Assembly: GCF_030272615.1 (NCBI RefSeq)
Contig: NC_081406.1
Span: 109,629,283 to 109,693,282, forward strand
Reading direction: 5' to 3'
DNA: 64,000 nt
Origin: Cryptomeria japonica
Taxonomy: Eukaryota; Streptophyta; Pinopsida; Cupressales; Cupressaceae
Part shown: positions 23,701 to 35,021 of the stretch, in pieces
Layout of the letters: each line of letters begins with the position of its first letter
How positions within the stretch are numbered: the first letter of the stretch is position 1
Position numbers and translations under genes: made by a program
Notes under the pieces: generated by a model
What the model was told of the DNA's origin: nothing
What the model saw: the letters and a program-made list of their open reading frames with translations, nothing else
Database searches by the model: none

Positions 23701-25060
23701 AACAGAGTCGTTACGAGTTCCTAGTAGAGCAACTGTTCTCCCCAGCCTATGACCACTCTGAATCCTAGGTTATCTATGCCTTGATTGGTTCAGATTCTCC
23801 GCTATATGGACCAATATATGACTACCTCAAGCACAATATCTTACCAATTGACCAATCTTGTAACCAAAAACGTAACTTTATCCGGCAAGTTTCCCATTAC
23901 ACCCTTACCGCTGATACTTTGTATCGTCGAGGTCTAGATGGTACTCTTCTTTGTTGCCTTGATCATAATGTTTCCGATTCTTCTTTACACAAGCTTCATG
24001 AAGGTATTTGTGGAACACATTCAAGTGGTACTACTCTTGCTAAAAAGCTTCTACGGATGGGATACTACTGGCCTACAATGGAGAAAGGCTCATATCACTT
24101 CGCTAAGAAATGTCCTAAATGCCAGATCCATGGCAATCTGATATATGCACTAGCATAGGAACTGCAGCCATTTACAACATCCTGGCCCTTTTGTCAATGG
24201 GGGCTAGACTTAGTTGGCAAAATTCATCCTTCGCCTTCAAATGGACACAAGTTTATTATAACAGCAACATAATACTTTACCAAATGGATCGAAGCAGTTT
24301 CCATGACCACAGTGACTGGGAAACAAATTGCCTCTTTTATTCTAAATTATCTGATTTGCAGATATGGTATTCCAAGTTCAATCATCATAGATAATGGATG
24401 ACCTTTCAAAAACCAAGATGTACAAGAACTATGTGAAAAATTCAAAATCCAACATCATTTTTCTACACCATACTACCCACAGGGAAATGGTCAAGCAGAA
24501 GCGTCCAACAAGACAATCTTGAAAATCCTAAAGAAAATAGTGAATGATGTAGGCAAAGATTGGCATGTACAACTTAATCCAGCACTTTGGGCATATCGAA
24601 CCAGCACTTGCACACCTACAAGAGAAACACCATACTCATTGGTATATGGATCAGAAGTCATTTTACCACTAGAAGTAGAAATCCCATCTCTCAAAGTCTC
24701 TTTGAAAGGTTTAATCCCAGATGAAGAGTATCGAGTTAACTGACTGCAAGAACTCAAACTATTAGATGAAAGACGTCTCAGCATGCTTACACTCATCTCA
24801 AAGCATATCAACAACGCATGTGCAGGAGCTACAATCACAAGGTCATCCCTCACAACTTCAAAGTTGGTGACCTAGTCCTCAAAGAAAATCCAAGAAATCA
24901 ACAAGATCAAGAAAAGAAAGGGAAATTTGAACCTAACTAGTTGGGTCCCTATGTCATCATATCAGTCTATGGATCAGGTGCCTATCAGCTAACAACTTCA
25001 GAAGGAGATGTACTCGACGAACCAACTAACAACATCCATTTGAAGAAGTACTACACTTAA
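23701..25060 (+). pseudogene. B integrase
   Basis: Begins with the QSRYEFLVEQLFSP lead. The zinc-binding HHCC is visible in HEGICGTH and CPKCQIHG (about 23998-24130). After a frame change the core gives WGLDLVGKI (Asp, near 24205), IIIDNG (Asp, near 24385) and NGQAEASNK (Glu, near 24500), with stops in between at NG*PF and TAT*YF. The later part ALWAYRTSTCTPTRETPYSL is typical. The C terminus ends DEPTNNIHLKKYYT with TAA at 25058-25060. Integrase would join the cDNA to the genome and make the observed 5-bp duplication. Confidence 0.88.
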
Positions 25061-26035
25061 GTAGCCTAGTGCACGGAAAAAGCCAAAACAAGCAAAAAAA
25101 ATTAAAAAATCCAGAAAAAGCAAAAACACAAAGTACAATAAAAACAAATAGTGAAAACCTGGTAAACAAGCACTTTTGTGAAAGAACGGCTCCTCTATCT
25201 ATCTCCATACCATTTTATCCATAAAAACACTCTTGGCCATCGCCCGACACTTAGCATATATCCATTCAGGACATACTTAACGCAGTCACTATCCTGGTTT
25301 ATCCATATATATCCTCTTTCCACATTCCACCATGGCTTGGAAATCACTATACATATTCACATCAAGAGGCACACTCAGCTAGGGGCATTAAAATCATCAA
25401 AACTTGCGCACATTCAAGATGTCAAAACTAGAAGCAACACTTAGAAGCATGGCATCTAGTAACCAAAACTACGCTTCATCGCAAAACAAAACAAAACCAT
25501 TCACAGAAATACCAAGGATGGATGATTTTCTGAAGTACTAAATGTTGCATTATCACATAAAAATCTTGACTATTTTTGCACTTTTGAACTTTTTCAATTA
25601 TTGGATTCTCTTCCTTTTCTCACTAAATGCTTCAAAGCTAGAGATCATGGAGAACTTCCAATATTTTCTTAAGTCTTCTGTCTAGGAGGCGATCACTTGT
25701 ACTGTGTGAATACTTACCTCGAGATGTGATACATCGAATATCACTGAAGGCCTGATTCCACTTCACGCATACAAATGATTTAATCTTGTCTGTTTCCGCA
25801 ATATGCACTCAGGTCGTCCTGGTTCAATTATACCTTGACGCTTGTGCTATCTTGCAAAATCAAAACATCATGTAAATTTTTCTCAGGTCATTATGGTTCA
25901 ATTATACCATCATGATTGTATAAATTTTCAACATATCCTAAACAAATCAATGCTCAATGATGATACCTACAAAGAAAGCAAACAAAATATGGCTATATCG
26001 GATGGCAAATGCAGAACGAGGATGCTACCAAAAAC
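25061..26035 (+). other. B downstream of pol, no gene seen
   Basis: About 1 kb of AT-rich sequence, starting with A-rich runs (AAACAAGCAAAAAAAATT). It contains no convincing frame on either strand. The repeated phrase CAGGTC(G/A)T(C/T)(C/A)TGGTTCAATTATACC occurs at about 25810 and again at about 25883. Confidence 0.5.
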
Positions 26036-26250
26036 ATAGTTTCATATCATTTTACAAATAGTTGGATATCATTTTAAACATAGTTGCATATCATTTTAAC
26101 ATAGTTGCATATCATTTTACATTTTACATCTCATTATCATACATCTCATTTTCAAGATACATCTCATAGCATATCAAATCATACATCTCATTTTCAAGAT
26201 ACATCTCACAGCATATCAAATCATACATCTCATTTTCAAGATGCATTTCA
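26036..26250 (+). repeat. Two adjoining tandem repeats in B
   Basis: First, about four copies of a roughly 23-bp unit, ATAGTTGCATATCATTTTA, at 26036-26122. Then about two and a half copies of a 42-bp unit built on ATACATCTCATTTTCAAG and CATCTCA(T/C)AGCATATCAAATC at 26140-26250. They lie between pol and the end of the antisense gene. Confidence 0.85.
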
Positions 26251-26489
26251 CAAACATTAAAAAGAAAAAAGAAAAAAAGCATACATCCTGCATCATACAT
26301 TTACGCATTACATCATCATAAAGTAAAGAAATAACCCACATAACATGCATCCAGATAAACACACCACATGATCAAAGAAAATGGTGCCATATATATATAT
26401 ATATCTCAAAAATGATCAAAATGTACAAAATATATCATCACTGTGTCCAGTGCAAAGAATACAATGATAAAAAATACAATAGAGACCCC
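26251..26489. other. A-rich spacer with a short AT repeat
   Basis: Contains an A/G-rich stretch near 26260-26277 and (AT)n at about 26390-26404. No gene seen. If the antisense gene is expressed, its 3' untranslated region and polyadenylation site should fall here. Confidence 0.4.
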
Positions 26490-28439
26490 GTCTCTCAAGT
26501 ATGACTATCCCCTGACAGAGATGGTCTAGCTCTAGATGTCGCCACCCCTGGATCTCCAAGAGGGTCCTGTCTCAGTGGCCCTGTCACACTTCGGCTCTCG
26601 GACCGTGACCTAGTATCTCAAGATCGACTAGATCTCAATTGTGTAAAGCTCTATACTCGACGATCCCTGGGTACCACCGCCTCATAATGCCGCCGGTAGT
26701 ACTCCACCTCCTAAGCTCTCAATGCCAGCTCTCTCAGGGTGTCTCTCATTGGACCACTCGCCACTGCTCTCTGCACACTAGCTGCAAGCTCCTCCGCTCG
26801 CCCTCTCCGCTCTATCTCTGTATCCCGCTCAGTGGTCAACTGTGCAATCTACCACTGATATGTCAAAACCTGTGCCTGCAGCTGCTGTATAGTCACCTGT
26901 AGGGTTCGAATCTAAGCATCCTCAATGTGAGTAGGGACCTGAACCCATAGCGGTACCTATGCAGGGGCAACCCCTCCCACTCTGCTTGTCCTCAGTGCTA
27001 GAGGTGGGAGCACATCCGTCCTCCTCCTCTGCGCTGGTTGCATCATCTCATCAGTACCCCCCATTATAGCTAGCACCTCCCCCACCCTCCCCTCTCCACC
27101 GGCTCCAATAGCTAATCCGCCTCTCCCCCTGTCTATCGCCCCCTGTCTAACTGCTCTCTCCACACCTCTATCTCCTCTCCTCCCTCTATCTCCTCTCCTC
27201 CCTCTATCTCCTTGTCTCCCTCTGACTCCTCTCCCTTGTCCTCATCCTCCATCATCTCCATCATCCTCATCATCTCCCTCTCCCTCCTCATCATCATCAT
27301 CAAATGCTGGCCGCATCTCCTCGGGATCAGATATCCTGGCCACCGCCCGCACCGCAAACAATCTCACGAACTCATCGGCCATGCTCGCATCCAAAATCTC
27401 TGAGGCATAATCCCATATCTGCCCCGCCAACCCGACAAACTCCTCCACCACCACTGTGCTATCAATGGTCAGGCCCCAATCGGCTACATCCTGCCTCCGC
27501 CGTGCATATAAGCAAGCTCCCTGCAGTATACCCTGCTGACGACCAAACTGTCTCAAAACTCTGGTCACCACAAACCTCTCTATAACAAATGGGGTCCTCC
27601 CGATTAGATATCTCATCATGAACACAAAGGGCATCTCCAGCCCGTCCTCCGCCCACACCTCACAACCTGAATATGACCATATCGATATCATCCAGTACTC
27701 TCCTCCAATGCTCTAGTTTGCCCAGCTTTCGCTAGACAACTAGACCCCTATATCCGTAAGCATATGCGCATCCCATGGGCCTATCTCTGTCTGCTAAAGG
27801 CCTCACCGCTGGAATGTGCTCCCAACACCATACCTATAACAATGTCACGCCAGCTGACAAACTACCGTAACTGAGGTATACCACCTCATGCAGGCCCCTG
27901 TACAGATGGGCTAGCATAGCTGATCCCCATGAAAACCTCTAGCCCTGTGTAACCATCTCCTCTAATACCAGCCCCCATCCCACAAAGAATCCCTTTGACC
28001 TGCGATTAGGACAAAGAAATCCACCAATAAACCCTACCAGTACTGATGGAAGGGGTGCATAATCCAGATCTAAGAACTCCTGCCACAGGATCTCATATCT
28101 GCAGACTATCTCATTGTGAAAAATGCGGCGAAATGCCTTTGTACCACCCTCCTCTGACTGCTCATATGGTAGTAGTGCACCTACTACGGGAATGCGCAGG
28201 ATCCTGTAACAGTCCTCTGGTGTGGCTGTCATCTCACCTGTGGCAAAATGAAAGGTGTTCGTGTCGCTGTGCCACCTCTCTGCAAGTGTTGTCAGTAGCC
28301 CCCGGTTCATAGTGAACCGAGGCATATCTAATAGGGACGTCAAAGTGCATCTCTCAATAATATCCAGGTCAGCCTGGGTCAACCATGGTATCAATGTCCA
28401 TGGCCTCGGAAATCGCTCCCGCAACTGAACCACACCCAA
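26490..28439 (-). pseudogene. Antisense plant mobile domain (PMD) gene carried by B
   Basis: Read on the minus strand from 28439. N-terminal part: LRERFPRPWTL, then TLAERWHSDTNTFHFATGEM and TPEDCYRILRIPVVG, the hallmark of the plant mobile domain (PMD, aminotransferase-like/MAIN family). Continuing through a TAG at 27939-27941: SAMLAHLYRGLHEVVYLSY, VWCWEHIPAVRPLADRDRP, and after a frame change RVLRQFGRQQGI, all PMD landmarks in order. Next come an acidic run (DDDDEEGEGDDEDDGDD), an RGRRGDRG-type stretch and a Gln/Leu/Glu coiled coil (LQVTIQQLQAQV). Stops: TAG at 27939, 27834, 27732, 26849, 26711 and 26651, and TGA at 27242, with one frameshift at about 27690-27730. About 600 codons. A TGA lies just upstream of the first codon I can read, so an upstream exon or lost start is possible. 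MAIN-type proteins act in the nucleus in gene silencing and genome stability; the role here is unknown. Confidence 0.85.
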
Positions 28440-28944
28440 GCGCTCTTGTCAACAAGCAAAACAAATCCAATATCAGTTTCCACATCAAAACAAAGATATC
28501 AAAATCAAACTCACATCAACAACATGAAACAATTTGCTCATCTACATCAAGTTCAAACTCCTATCATTTCATATCAACTTGTAACACAACTCAAGTTCTC
28601 AAAAACCATATCAAAACTTGTAACACAATTCAAGTCTCCAAATCACATAAACTTGTAAAACAACTCAAGTTTCTCACCCATATCAGCGTGTAAAACAACT
28701 CAAGTTTCCAACCCATATTAGCTTGTAACACAAATCAGGCTTCACACATTGAACTTGAAACAGGGTGCAAACATAATCCATATTTTGATCCACACAACAC
28801 ATTGATATCTATGCATAACTTGACATATCACAAATCAAAACAAGTTATATCAACACTCATATTGAACAAATCCATAAAAATCATGACAACACGACACATC
28901 AATTTCACAAATTAGCTCATCTCGCAAATTTTTTTTTTGGATGC
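28440..28944 (-). other. Presumed leader of the antisense gene
   Basis: Lies between the PMD reading and the third motif array. On the plus strand it has four imperfect copies of a phrase like AACTTGTAA(C/A)ACAACTCAAG (about 28570-28735). No protein domain is recognised. It would be the 5' untranslated region or an intron of the minus-strand gene. Confidence 0.4.
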
Positions 28945-29400
28945 GTTGAAATAGATTCTCACGGCGCTAAAATCTACCCACATACTAGGCTGTTGTTCCT
29001 ATGCGCTAATCTATTCACCCTATGCGCTAGACTGACTCTATGCGCTAATCTTTTCCCCCCATGCACCACCTAACCTACCCTATATGCTAAACCCTACCAA
29101 CATGCTAACCTATGCCTCACCGGCGCTACCTGTTTGACCCTATGCGCTAGGTTTACCCTACGTGCTAAAACCCCTTACCCATGCGAACCCCTACGGCCCC
29201 TATGCACTAGGTCTACCCTAAGCGCTACCCTGCTAACCTGAAGCGCTACCCTACGTTTGACATGCGCTATTTTCACTCCCTGCGCTAACCTAGACTTTTT
29301 ATGCGCTACCCTATTTTATTTCGGACGTAGCCCTAAAAATCAACTTGATGCGCTACTTAAATTTTTGTATGCGCTACTTTAAGACTTTGACGTGCTAAAA
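28945..29400 (-). repeat. TAGCGC motif array 3, inverted relative to arrays 1 and 2
   Basis: Thirteen exact GCGCTA on the plus strand (TAGCGC on the minus strand), mostly as ATGCGCTA, plus variants ATATGCTA, ACGTGCTA and ATGCACTA. Spacing about 20-40 bp. It precedes the antisense gene just as arrays 1 and 2 precede the sense gag. Plus-strand RNA from the element would carry complementary motifs at its two ends. Confidence 0.88.
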
Positions 29401-29965
29401 TGCTAAAACCGAATTTCAAAAATAAAAAAATGACCAAAAATGACCAAATCAAAAATCCAAAAAGGGTCACATGTGATGACTTACTAGTGGTCCATACGCG
29501 GCAGGCCTTCGGTACCTCTGAACGCGCTCAAAACAGTGCCTGGAATACGGGATAGGCATTTTGCTTTCAGACCCAATTCTCTTTCTCCAAAGTCAACAAT
29601 GCACAAATGAATCAAATCAAAGCACTTTTCTCCTTTTATAGGAGGAAAATGAAATTAGGGTTAGCAAACTGGACATGTAATGTGGTCGCGGTCTTCCCTA
29701 TACCCTCCATAATGTACATTATCAGGAGATGAATCAATTTAAAACACATTTCCCATAGTTAAACTCATTCACACCAAACACAAATCGCCAAATCAAATCA
29801 AAATTTTCAAAAAAAATTGATTCATCTCCCGAGGGGGCATCATGCATCAAATCAAATCTAGGGCACGACTTGCAGATCATAAAAGCAACACAAAAATTGC
29901 ATTTGATCATAAATCATGATAACACATCATTTTCTTTGAAATAACATGTGCACACATGTCACTTC
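29401..29965. other. B 3' region before the polypurine tract, no gene seen
   Basis: A-rich; contains a small GC-richer patch (29490-29560) and no reading frame of note. If the antisense gene has its own promoter it should be near here or in the 3' LTR; no clear minus-strand TATA box was found. Confidence 0.4.
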
Positions 29966-29979
29966 AAAGAGGGGCAAAA
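29966..29979 (+). other. Polypurine tract of B
   Basis: AAAGAGGGGCAAAA directly before the 3' LTR start TGTAAACATA. This is the plus-strand primer for cDNA synthesis. It holds a single pyrimidine. Confidence 0.85.
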
Positions 29980-31458
29980 TGTAAACATATAAAAATGACC
30001 ATATTCCTAAATGAATATTTTATGTTCATTTCTCTATTTAATTAAATCCAATTTAATTAAATTACCCGCATTCCTCTATTAAATTAAATAAATTACTCAA
30101 TTTATTTAAATTAAATTCACTAGACTTCTTTGTACCATTTAATGAATAAATCATTTTATTCAATTAAATCCCCCCTATCCACTTTTAATTAAATTCAATT
30201 AAATAGTTATCCTAAATTGAATAAATCTAATTTATTTAATTTCCCCAAATTGCAACCAAATTGAATTAAATTAACTTTATTTCAATTAAATCCTATTATC
30301 CCTCCATCCACTTGCATTTTCCTACATCTCCCACTTGCCTTCCTAAACCCCTTCCTAATTTCTTCTAGACCCTTCTAATCGCTTCTAATTAGTTTAACCC
30401 ATCTTCTAAACTTTGTCACATCCCTAAGCAAGGGGAGGTCACTTCTCAAAACCTTAAAGTCTTTGATAACCATTAAAAGCTTCAAGTCTTCAACCACTTA
30501 ATATCCCCAAAGTCTCCCAAACCATTAATGGTTAATTCAACCCTCTTACATGGTTAGAGACTTTTTGCCTAACTTAACCTTCATCCAACCCAAGGGTCTC
30601 ATCAAGCCTTTAATGCTTTGACCATGATTATCTCTTAATCATTTGCAAAAGAGTTTATCCTTGGATTAACTCTTAATCCAATGGGTAAGCCTAACTTAAG
30701 CTTAACCCTTATCTCTAGATAACCATGAGGTCTTCTCAGGCATTTAATGCCTCCAACCCCTTCTCTCAACCCAACCCTATGTTGACATTTGTCACCATTT
30801 TATTGGTGCAAATTGCAAACATGGATTCCCAACTTTTGCAAACATGGATTCCCAACTTTCAAACTCAACCCTTGATTAACTCTTTCAATCCTGGCCATCC
30901 ATTGCCCTATTTTTGCTATAAATAGAGCTCTCATTCCTCCATTTTGGGAGATGAATCCAAGTTTGTAGTATCATACTTATGCTCAAATACATTCAAGCTT
31001 TCATACCATTTTATGCTCATCATTTTAGCCTCTCTTTTAGATAGAAATTAGTCTAAATATGCATGTTTAGAATACTTTCTATTATCATTAGCTTAAATCA
31101 TTGAACTAATATAGCATGCTAGGATAGTCTATTTACTAACCTTGTCATCTTATAGTTAGTTTATTTCATTTCTAGAATCATGCATAGTTTAGGATGCATC
31201 TCATATTAAAACCAACAAAAGCATCCCTCGTTCTTGCATTTTCCATCCCTAAACCATTTTGCTCAGTGATCTGAGAGCAAAAACATTGGTTTGAGGGACC
31301 GTGTAAGATAGAGAACCATGGGACCAACCTTGGGAAGCTGAGTGATACTTCATTACTCCATAGCTTGCACCAAGAAGTCCTGTGGGTGTGTGAGCAAGGC
31401 TCCATAGAGCTCCATTTTTCACATATTGAGTTCTATCGACCCGCTTTTCCCGCATACA
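29980..31458 (+). repeat. B 3' LTR, 1479 bp
   Basis: Same ends as the 5' LTR (TG to CA). The 23-bp excess over the 5' copy is fully explained by a tandem duplication of TTGCAAACATGGATTCCCAAC near 30806-30857. My hand count gives about 25 substitutions otherwise. The TATA box is at 30916-30925. Confidence 0.93.
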
Positions 31459-31463
31459 ACTGC

Positions 31464-31797
31464 AACACGAGTTCAACCAGAACATGTAGATTTTGCAGAA
31501 GATGAAGAAAATGAAGAAGAAGAAGAACCTAAAGACCATGATCATGTTATTCCCAGGTATGTTAGACTCAATCATAATCCTAATCAGATTATTGGAGATA
31601 AAGAAGCAAGTGTGTTAACCAGAAGAAGAATAAGAGATAATTCTTGTATGATCTCCACTATTGAGCCTAGAACAACAAAGGAAGCTTTTGGAGATGCTCA
31701 CTAGATCATGGCTATGGAGGAAGAACTTGACCAGATTAAAAAGAACATTACATGGACACTAGTACCCAAACCGGAGAACAAGAATGTAATAGGTACT
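31464..31797 (+). pseudogene. A pol, middle piece (integrase-RT linker)
   Basis: After the duplicated ACTGC the A frame resumes with ATRVQPEHVDFAEDEENEEEE, then IPRYVRLNHNPNQIIGD and EEELDQIKKNITWTLVP, the usual copia linker leading into RT. There is a TAG at about 31702 where relatives have Trp (CTGG to CTAG). It ends at NVIGT, where element C has inserted; KWVFRNKL continues at 43125. Confidence 0.88.
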
Positions 31798-32687
31798 TGA
31801 TGGTATGATGAAAGAATAAGTATCTAGTTAATTACTGAGAGAGAGGTGGGGGGGGGTGAATCAGTAGATACAAAAACTGATAATAACTTCACCAATCTCA
31901 AAAATCAATCTCTCAAAGTAAACTTAGAAGTATCAATGTAATACCACTAGATCAAGATAAAAAATCATAAGATAAACCAGTTGATTGTTACAACAAATTA
32001 ACAGTAAACAACTTCAAACTCATAAATATCCAAATGCTTTTTCATATGTCAACAAACTTCATTTCTCAATGCTTCCGATTATCATAACTTATCAAGGTAG
32101 TAAAGTAGTTAAGTAAATGAACCATAATAACCTAACCACAAAAACATTCACCACTTGACACAAATATTTTTGACGTGGAAACCCAAATGGGAAAAACCAT
32201 GGTGAGATGAGACTCACAAGATAACTATCTGAACTCTTCTGAAGTTCTCCCTGTTAGGAGCCTAGCCTGTTAAAGCTTTACAAAAGTCCTGTTAAGAGCA
32301 GATCCTATTAGGAACTACCTAGTTAGGGGATTGAATACAATGCCTTGTTAGAAGTAATACCCTGTAAGGAGTAACCTCGGTAGAGGATTTGAAAATCCAA
32401 GTTAATGGATCACCTTGTCATAGGATTTGAATAGTACCAAGCTTGTTAGAGCTTACCTGGTTAGGGGATTTCAATTCTGCTATAATTGTTAGAAAACAAC
32501 AGGAGTTTGCTGATCTATTTGAATAAAAATACACTTGCTTGATCAGATCTTATTCATGCTCCTATATGCCTTTACTCAAAATTTAGATACATCATCCGAT
32601 TCGGAAACCACACACTCAACTGATCTTTTCCAACTCTTAAACTAAACAACTTCATCGACCTTATAAACAAACCAATTAGGTCAGTAA
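31798..32687 (-). repeat. C 3' LTR, remaining 890 bp
   Basis: Reverse complement of an LTR: starts TGATGGTATGATGAAAGAA like 41750 and follows it to CAATTAGGTCAGTAA, where D begins. The other LTR continues past this point with CACAACAAAAACC. It includes the G-rich form (GAGGTGGGGGGGGGTGAATC) of the C-rich LTR end block. Confidence 0.88.
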
Positions 32688-33755
32688 TGTTGGTATTATG
32701 AATGTGTTGCATTGCTTTTGTCATTGAAGTCAACACTTATCACTTATCCTTCTAGAGATCTTTGGTTATGTTGAACTGACACATTATGTTCACCGACAAG
32801 TTCAGTGACTTATGCATAGTCACCGGTAGGTTATATTGTTCACCAGCACTGAGGATGCTTTTTATCATCTAGAGATCACTTGGTTATGTCGAAGACATGG
32901 TTTGGAAACTTGGTTTTCATATTTTGGTTATTGGTCTAATCGGGTTGACATATTTATTGTTACCGGCAAATTGGTCTAGGTTATGGACTGGCATGCATTA
33001 TCTATTCCAGATTAGCATGACACGTTATGAAGATGATTTAATCAATTGGATATTGTTGTAATTGTATCAAGCCGACATGATGCATCTCATCTTGACTTAT
33101 TTGTAATTGATTTAATTCTAATATTCTTGAGTCGACCTACACATTTGTTCTTAGGTTTTGGTATATATGTAAGATCTCATTTGTGAGATGACATATGTGG
33201 TATGTAAGGAAGTGTGGTATTGTGACATGGTATGTGCGAATATTGGAGATCATATGAGCAAACCATAGAGAAGATTCAAGGAAGGTCTGAAGGTGATTAT
33301 CAGAGCTTAACCAATATTGAATCTAGCATTGGAGATCCTACTTTGAGCAGTACATTATCATTGGATTTAACCATCCAATTGTAGTCAGTGTGACTCCTAT
33401 TTTGTGATTGAGCAGTGAGCTCTAGGCGGTTGGCCTTTCTCCATGTCCAGACCCCATTTGTATACACATACTATCTGTAGTAGTATCATCTGATTGTGGG
33501 TAAGGTTTCCCACCGTGGTTTTTCCCCTTACAGGGTTTCCACATACAAATCTCTGTGTTATGTGTTGTGGATGTTGTTTCTCTTTCTGTTATATGCATTG
33601 AGTTTCACCCGTATTAATATTAACCGCTAATCTGTCTACTGAAATTAAGTGTGGTTTATCGGTATTAAGTAGATCAAGTTTGATTAAGATATTTGGGTTG
33701 AAATTAATTGACAACTGATTCACCCTCCCCTCTCAGTTGCCTCCGGGTCCTAACA
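32688..33755 (+). repeat. D 5' LTR, 1068 bp
   Basis: Starts TGTTGGTATTATGAATGTG and ends GGGTCCTAACA. Carries CACCCTCCCCTCTCAGTTG near the end and GGTATATATGTAAGATC (about 33160) as a possible TATA box. Related to the E and F LTRs. Confidence 0.88.
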
Positions 33756-33757
33756 AT

Positions 33758-33769
33758 TGGTATCAGAGC
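33758..33769 (+). other. Primer binding site of D
   Basis: TGGTATCAGAGC, two bases after the LTR end; matches the initiator methionine tRNA 3' end. Confidence 0.92.
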
Positions 33770-33812
33770 TAAGTCCTCTTTTTGCAGAAGTTTAACAACT
33801 TGAGGAGATTCT

Positions 33813-35021
33813 ATGGAAACTAACTTTTTTAGGAAGGACAATCCGAAACTTGATGGAACTAACTATGGTATATGTAGGATCAAAATGGAGACACATCTAA
33901 ATTGCATTGGAAAAGACATATGGGATGTTACAAAGAATAGCTATGTTGGTCCTACAACGAATCAACCTAATCCACCAACATTGGGTAAGGATCAAGAGAA
34001 TGATTGCAAAGCAAGAGAAGCACTCTTGAACGCCTTGTCAGATCAACAAATCATAGGATTATTAAACCGATCTACTGCTAAAGCTCTTTGGGATAAATTG
34101 GAGACATTGAATGAAGGAGATACCACTATCAAAATTGCAAAACTGGAATGCTTCTGGGTCAGGTATAAAAATCTGAAAATGGAAGAAGATGAAAGAATTT
34201 TTGCTTTTATGGAAAGGGTGAATGAAATTGTTTTGGGAATACAATGTTGTGGAGGTTCCTTAAGTGAAGATGAAATTATTTCTAAATTTTTGAGAGAATT
34301 TCCACCAGCATACAAAATGAAAGTAACTTCTATTAATGAGTTGAGAACAATGCCTAATACATCAGTATCTAGAGATACCTTCGTTGGAAAACTTTCAGCA
34401 TTTGAGCTTGAGGAATTTGGTCCTGTTGCTACAATTAAGACAGATTTGGCCTTCAAAGAATCATCATCATCATTATCATCTAATAAATCTTATTGGAAAG
34501 CACTTTATGCAAGAGAACTTGAAGCTATCAGGAAGGAAAATGAAGAACTGGAAGAGCTTGAAGCACTATTTGCAAGGAAAATGCCTAAAGGTCCTATTGG
34601 TAGTAAGTATGAAGGTAAAACACCATTTAAGTGTTTTAACTGCAATAAAATTGGTCATATGGCATCTAGATTTCCTGATAAACATGCAAGATTAAGAGAA
34701 GAAGCTAAAAGAACATATAAGCCTAACCCTGAATACCAGAGATACAGATTTAAGAAGAATAGAGACAAATCATGTTACTATGCTGATGAAGGAGTTACTG
34801 ATGATTTTGATGAAGAACCAATAGATAATGGATCGACTTTTGTTGCAATAAAAGAAGATCAACCGACACCTACTGTTCCATCGGTAGAGCAAGCCCTAGA
34901 AGCTAAAATTGAAGAAAAAGATGAAAGGATTATAGATTTCAGATGTTCACATCATATGACTGGTGATAAAAGTAAATTCTTATCTTTTCAAGAATACAAT
35001 GGAGGTCTAGTAATATTTTAG
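33813..35021 (+). pseudogene. D gag and protease, 402 codons open
   Basis: ATG 33813 (METNFFRKDNPKLDG) begins the longest intact frame in the window. Gag has copia signatures ALWDKLETLNEGD, RVNEIVLGIQCCGG and SAFELEEFGP. The knuckle CFNCNKIGHMASRFP has Phe in place of the last Cys. The protease site, DSG in relatives, reads IIDFRCSHHMTGD, so both Ser and Gly of the triad are changed: the protease would be inactive although the frame is open. Ends with TAG at 35019-35021. Confidence 0.88.

Larger units (their letters stand above)
13148..31458 (+). mobile_element. Element B: 18.3-kb Tat-type Ty3/gypsy element with an antisense gene
   Basis: Complete element with 5' LTR 13148-14603, 3' LTR 29980-31458 and the perfect target duplication ACTGC at 13143-13147 and 31459-31463. 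Inside, in order: primer site, a long leader with TAGCGC arrays, a small ORF, gag, protease, a G-patch-like segment, RT, RNase H, a second RNase H of archaeal type, integrase, then a roughly 3.4-kb region with an antisense plant mobile domain gene and another TAGCGC array, and a polypurine tract. The second RNase H and the order protease-RT-RNH-integrase place it in the Tat lineage. The LTRs differ by about 25 substitutions and one 23-bp duplication, so it is fairly young, yet the coding frame already carries many stops. Confidence 0.93.

Noticed and set aside
27212-28312. Plus-strand frames at 27212, 27304 and 28046
   Set aside because: They are shadows of the minus-strand PMD gene, with composition set by its acidic and RG-rich codons.
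34043-34456. 137-codon minus-strand frame
   Set aside because: Overlaps the open and recognisable D gag on the other strand.
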